NCBI GenBank assembly: GCA_964479435.1
Contig: CAYZME010000094.1
Location: 1 to 6,603 of the forward strand
DNA from: JAAYKS01 sp964479435
GTDB lineage: Bacteria; Bacillota; Clostridia; Saccharofermentanales; UBA5734
Length of the DNA stretch: 6,603 nt
Direction: 5' to 3'
The position numbers were made by a program, and so were the translations under genes. The notes below the pieces were generated by a model. That model searched no databases. It was not told where the DNA came from and saw only the letters and a program-made list of their open reading frames with translations. Shown piece by piece: positions 5,981 through 6,603 of the stretch (its first letter is position 1; the number at the start of each line of letters is the position of its first letter).

Positions 5981-6478
5981 TTATTGTATTTTTATCCAAT
6001 CTGATTTTGTCTTTGCTGTATTAAGTCTAATACGTAAGTCAGTTAATTTAGTATTTTTTTTAACCTTAACTGTTATCCACCCTCGTAATATATCACCTTT
6101 TTCAATTGTAGCATTTATATCTATTTTTGGTTCTGCCACATTCCAAATGCTAGGATTATATTTAAAACCTTCAGAAGCCTTTATCTCAAAACTTCCCAAA
6201 AAAAGGCTTCGATTTATGTCTGATTCCCCCTTTTCGTTATCAATAAATATATCAAATCCAACAAATTTCATTCCATCTCCTGGTTGAATGAATTCATTTC
6301 TTGATATAAGATCGCATGCTTCTTTTATCGTAATTAAGCCACCATTTTCTATCTTTGCTGAATTTTTAGAAATGTTCTCTGAGACAGATTCTGCCATCCC
6401 AGGTTTTTTATCTTCATAGATAAAGAATAAACAAACTAATGTAACAACGCTGATAAACTTAAAAACTTTTCTTTTCAT
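5981..6478 (-). CDS. Exported or membrane-anchored DUF4352-like protein
   Basis: The 165-aa product starts with a basic stretch (MKRKVFK) and one hydrophobic segment (about residues 8-21), followed by polar sequence, so it is exported or anchored by its N-terminus. I see no clear lipobox or signal peptidase site. Residues about 45-152 follow the DUF4352 pattern of an immunoglobulin-like beta sandwich: NGGLITIKEA, GMKFVGFDIFIDNE (69-82), SFEIKASEGFKYNP (96-109), then GDILRGWITVKV (128-139) and a closing TDLRIRL strand. Such domains are usually secreted or cell-surface proteins of unknown role. An AGG stands a few bases before the ATG at 6478. A 212-bp gap with its own candidate promoter separates it from HNH, so it may not belong to the nuclease cluster. 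Family call is moderate, function unknown. Confidence 0.72.
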   Translation of the reverse strand: MKRKVFKFISVVTLVCLFFIYEDKKPGMAESVSENISKNSAKIENGGLITIKEACDLISRNEFIQPGDGMKFVGFDIFIDNEKGESDINRSLFLGSFEIKASEGFKYNPSIWNVAEPKIDINATIEKGDILRGWITVKVKKNTKLTDLRIRLNTAKTKSDWIKIQ

Positions 6479-6501
6479 TTTACCTGCCTAATGATAAATG
6501 A

Positions 6502-6531
6502 TTTATATTTTACGATGATATACTATTCCAA
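6502..6531 (-). promoter_or_regulatory. Possible promoter of the DUF4352-like gene
   Basis: On the minus strand TTGGAA (6526-6531) and TATAAA (6502-6507) are 18 bp apart, with a leader of under 20 nt to the ATG. A second TATAAA (6534-6539) with a poor TTTAGT at 17 bp is an alternative; its -35 box overlaps a small palindrome (6549-6561). Confidence 0.3.
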
Positions 6532-6603
6532 ATTTTATAATAATACAATTAGTTTAACTAAACGCTAAGTGTTTCTTACGATAAAGTCAAATGTATTTTC
6601 AAG

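Noticed and set aside
5877..6287. Plus-strand ORF of 136 codons
   Set aside because: It runs mostly antisense to the DUF4352-like gene, which has a start, ribosome site, signal segment and family-like blocks; no ribosome site or recognisable domain on the plus strand.
6573..6590. Minus-strand TTGACT (6583-6588) as a -35 box
   Set aside because: At 17 bp downstream the hexamer is TAGCGT, a poor -10, and it is far from the next start codon.

Overview
The window is AT-rich bacterial DNA. It starts inside the 3' end of a plus-strand tRNA gene (probably tRNA-Arg), and every protein gene I can support lies on the minus strand, reading toward that tRNA. The -10/-35-like promoters, Shine-Dalgarno sites and intrinsic terminator are ordinary bacterial ones. 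The secreted DUF4352-like protein and the REP-like hairpins would fit a proteobacterium or a relative, but the sequence does not fix the taxon.

Layout from left to right: tRNA 3' end (1-38); a terminator that can work on both strands (42-74); a perfect 40-bp inverted repeat (89-128); a 5'-truncated minus-strand gene remnant (170-409); a 654-aa DUF2779/TM0106-type protein joining a RecB/Cas4-like nuclease to a DEDD exonuclease-like domain (503-2467); an 82-aa protein made of three Cys/His repeats (2499-2747); a 583-aa AIPR-family (abortive infection phage resistance) protein with an N-terminal PD-(D/E)xK-like motif (2862-4613); a 347-aa protein with a probable PUA/EVE-like N-terminus and a C-terminal HNH nuclease (4725-5768); a 212-bp gap with a GC-richer dyad; and a 165-aa exported or membrane-anchored DUF4352-like protein (5981-6478).

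In transcription order the core is HNH, then AIPR, then the Cys/His repeat protein, then the DUF2779 nuclease. Three predicted nucleases in a row beside a tRNA gene look like a small defence island. By eye it splits into two modules. HNH plus AIPR is clearly more AT-rich. The repeat protein plus DUF2779 nuclease is less AT-rich and tightly spaced (31 bp), so probably co-transcribed. No integrase, transposase, methyltransferase, CRISPR array or toxin-antitoxin pair is visible. Short hairpins sharing the core CACGGATGG sit in three intergenic places: after the tRNA and on both sides of the AIPR gene.

The least explained part is the Cys/His triple-repeat protein coupled to the double-domain nuclease. 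The HNH-AIPR pair is the second candidate for an undescribed combination. Functions are inferred from motifs read by eye; no database search was possible.
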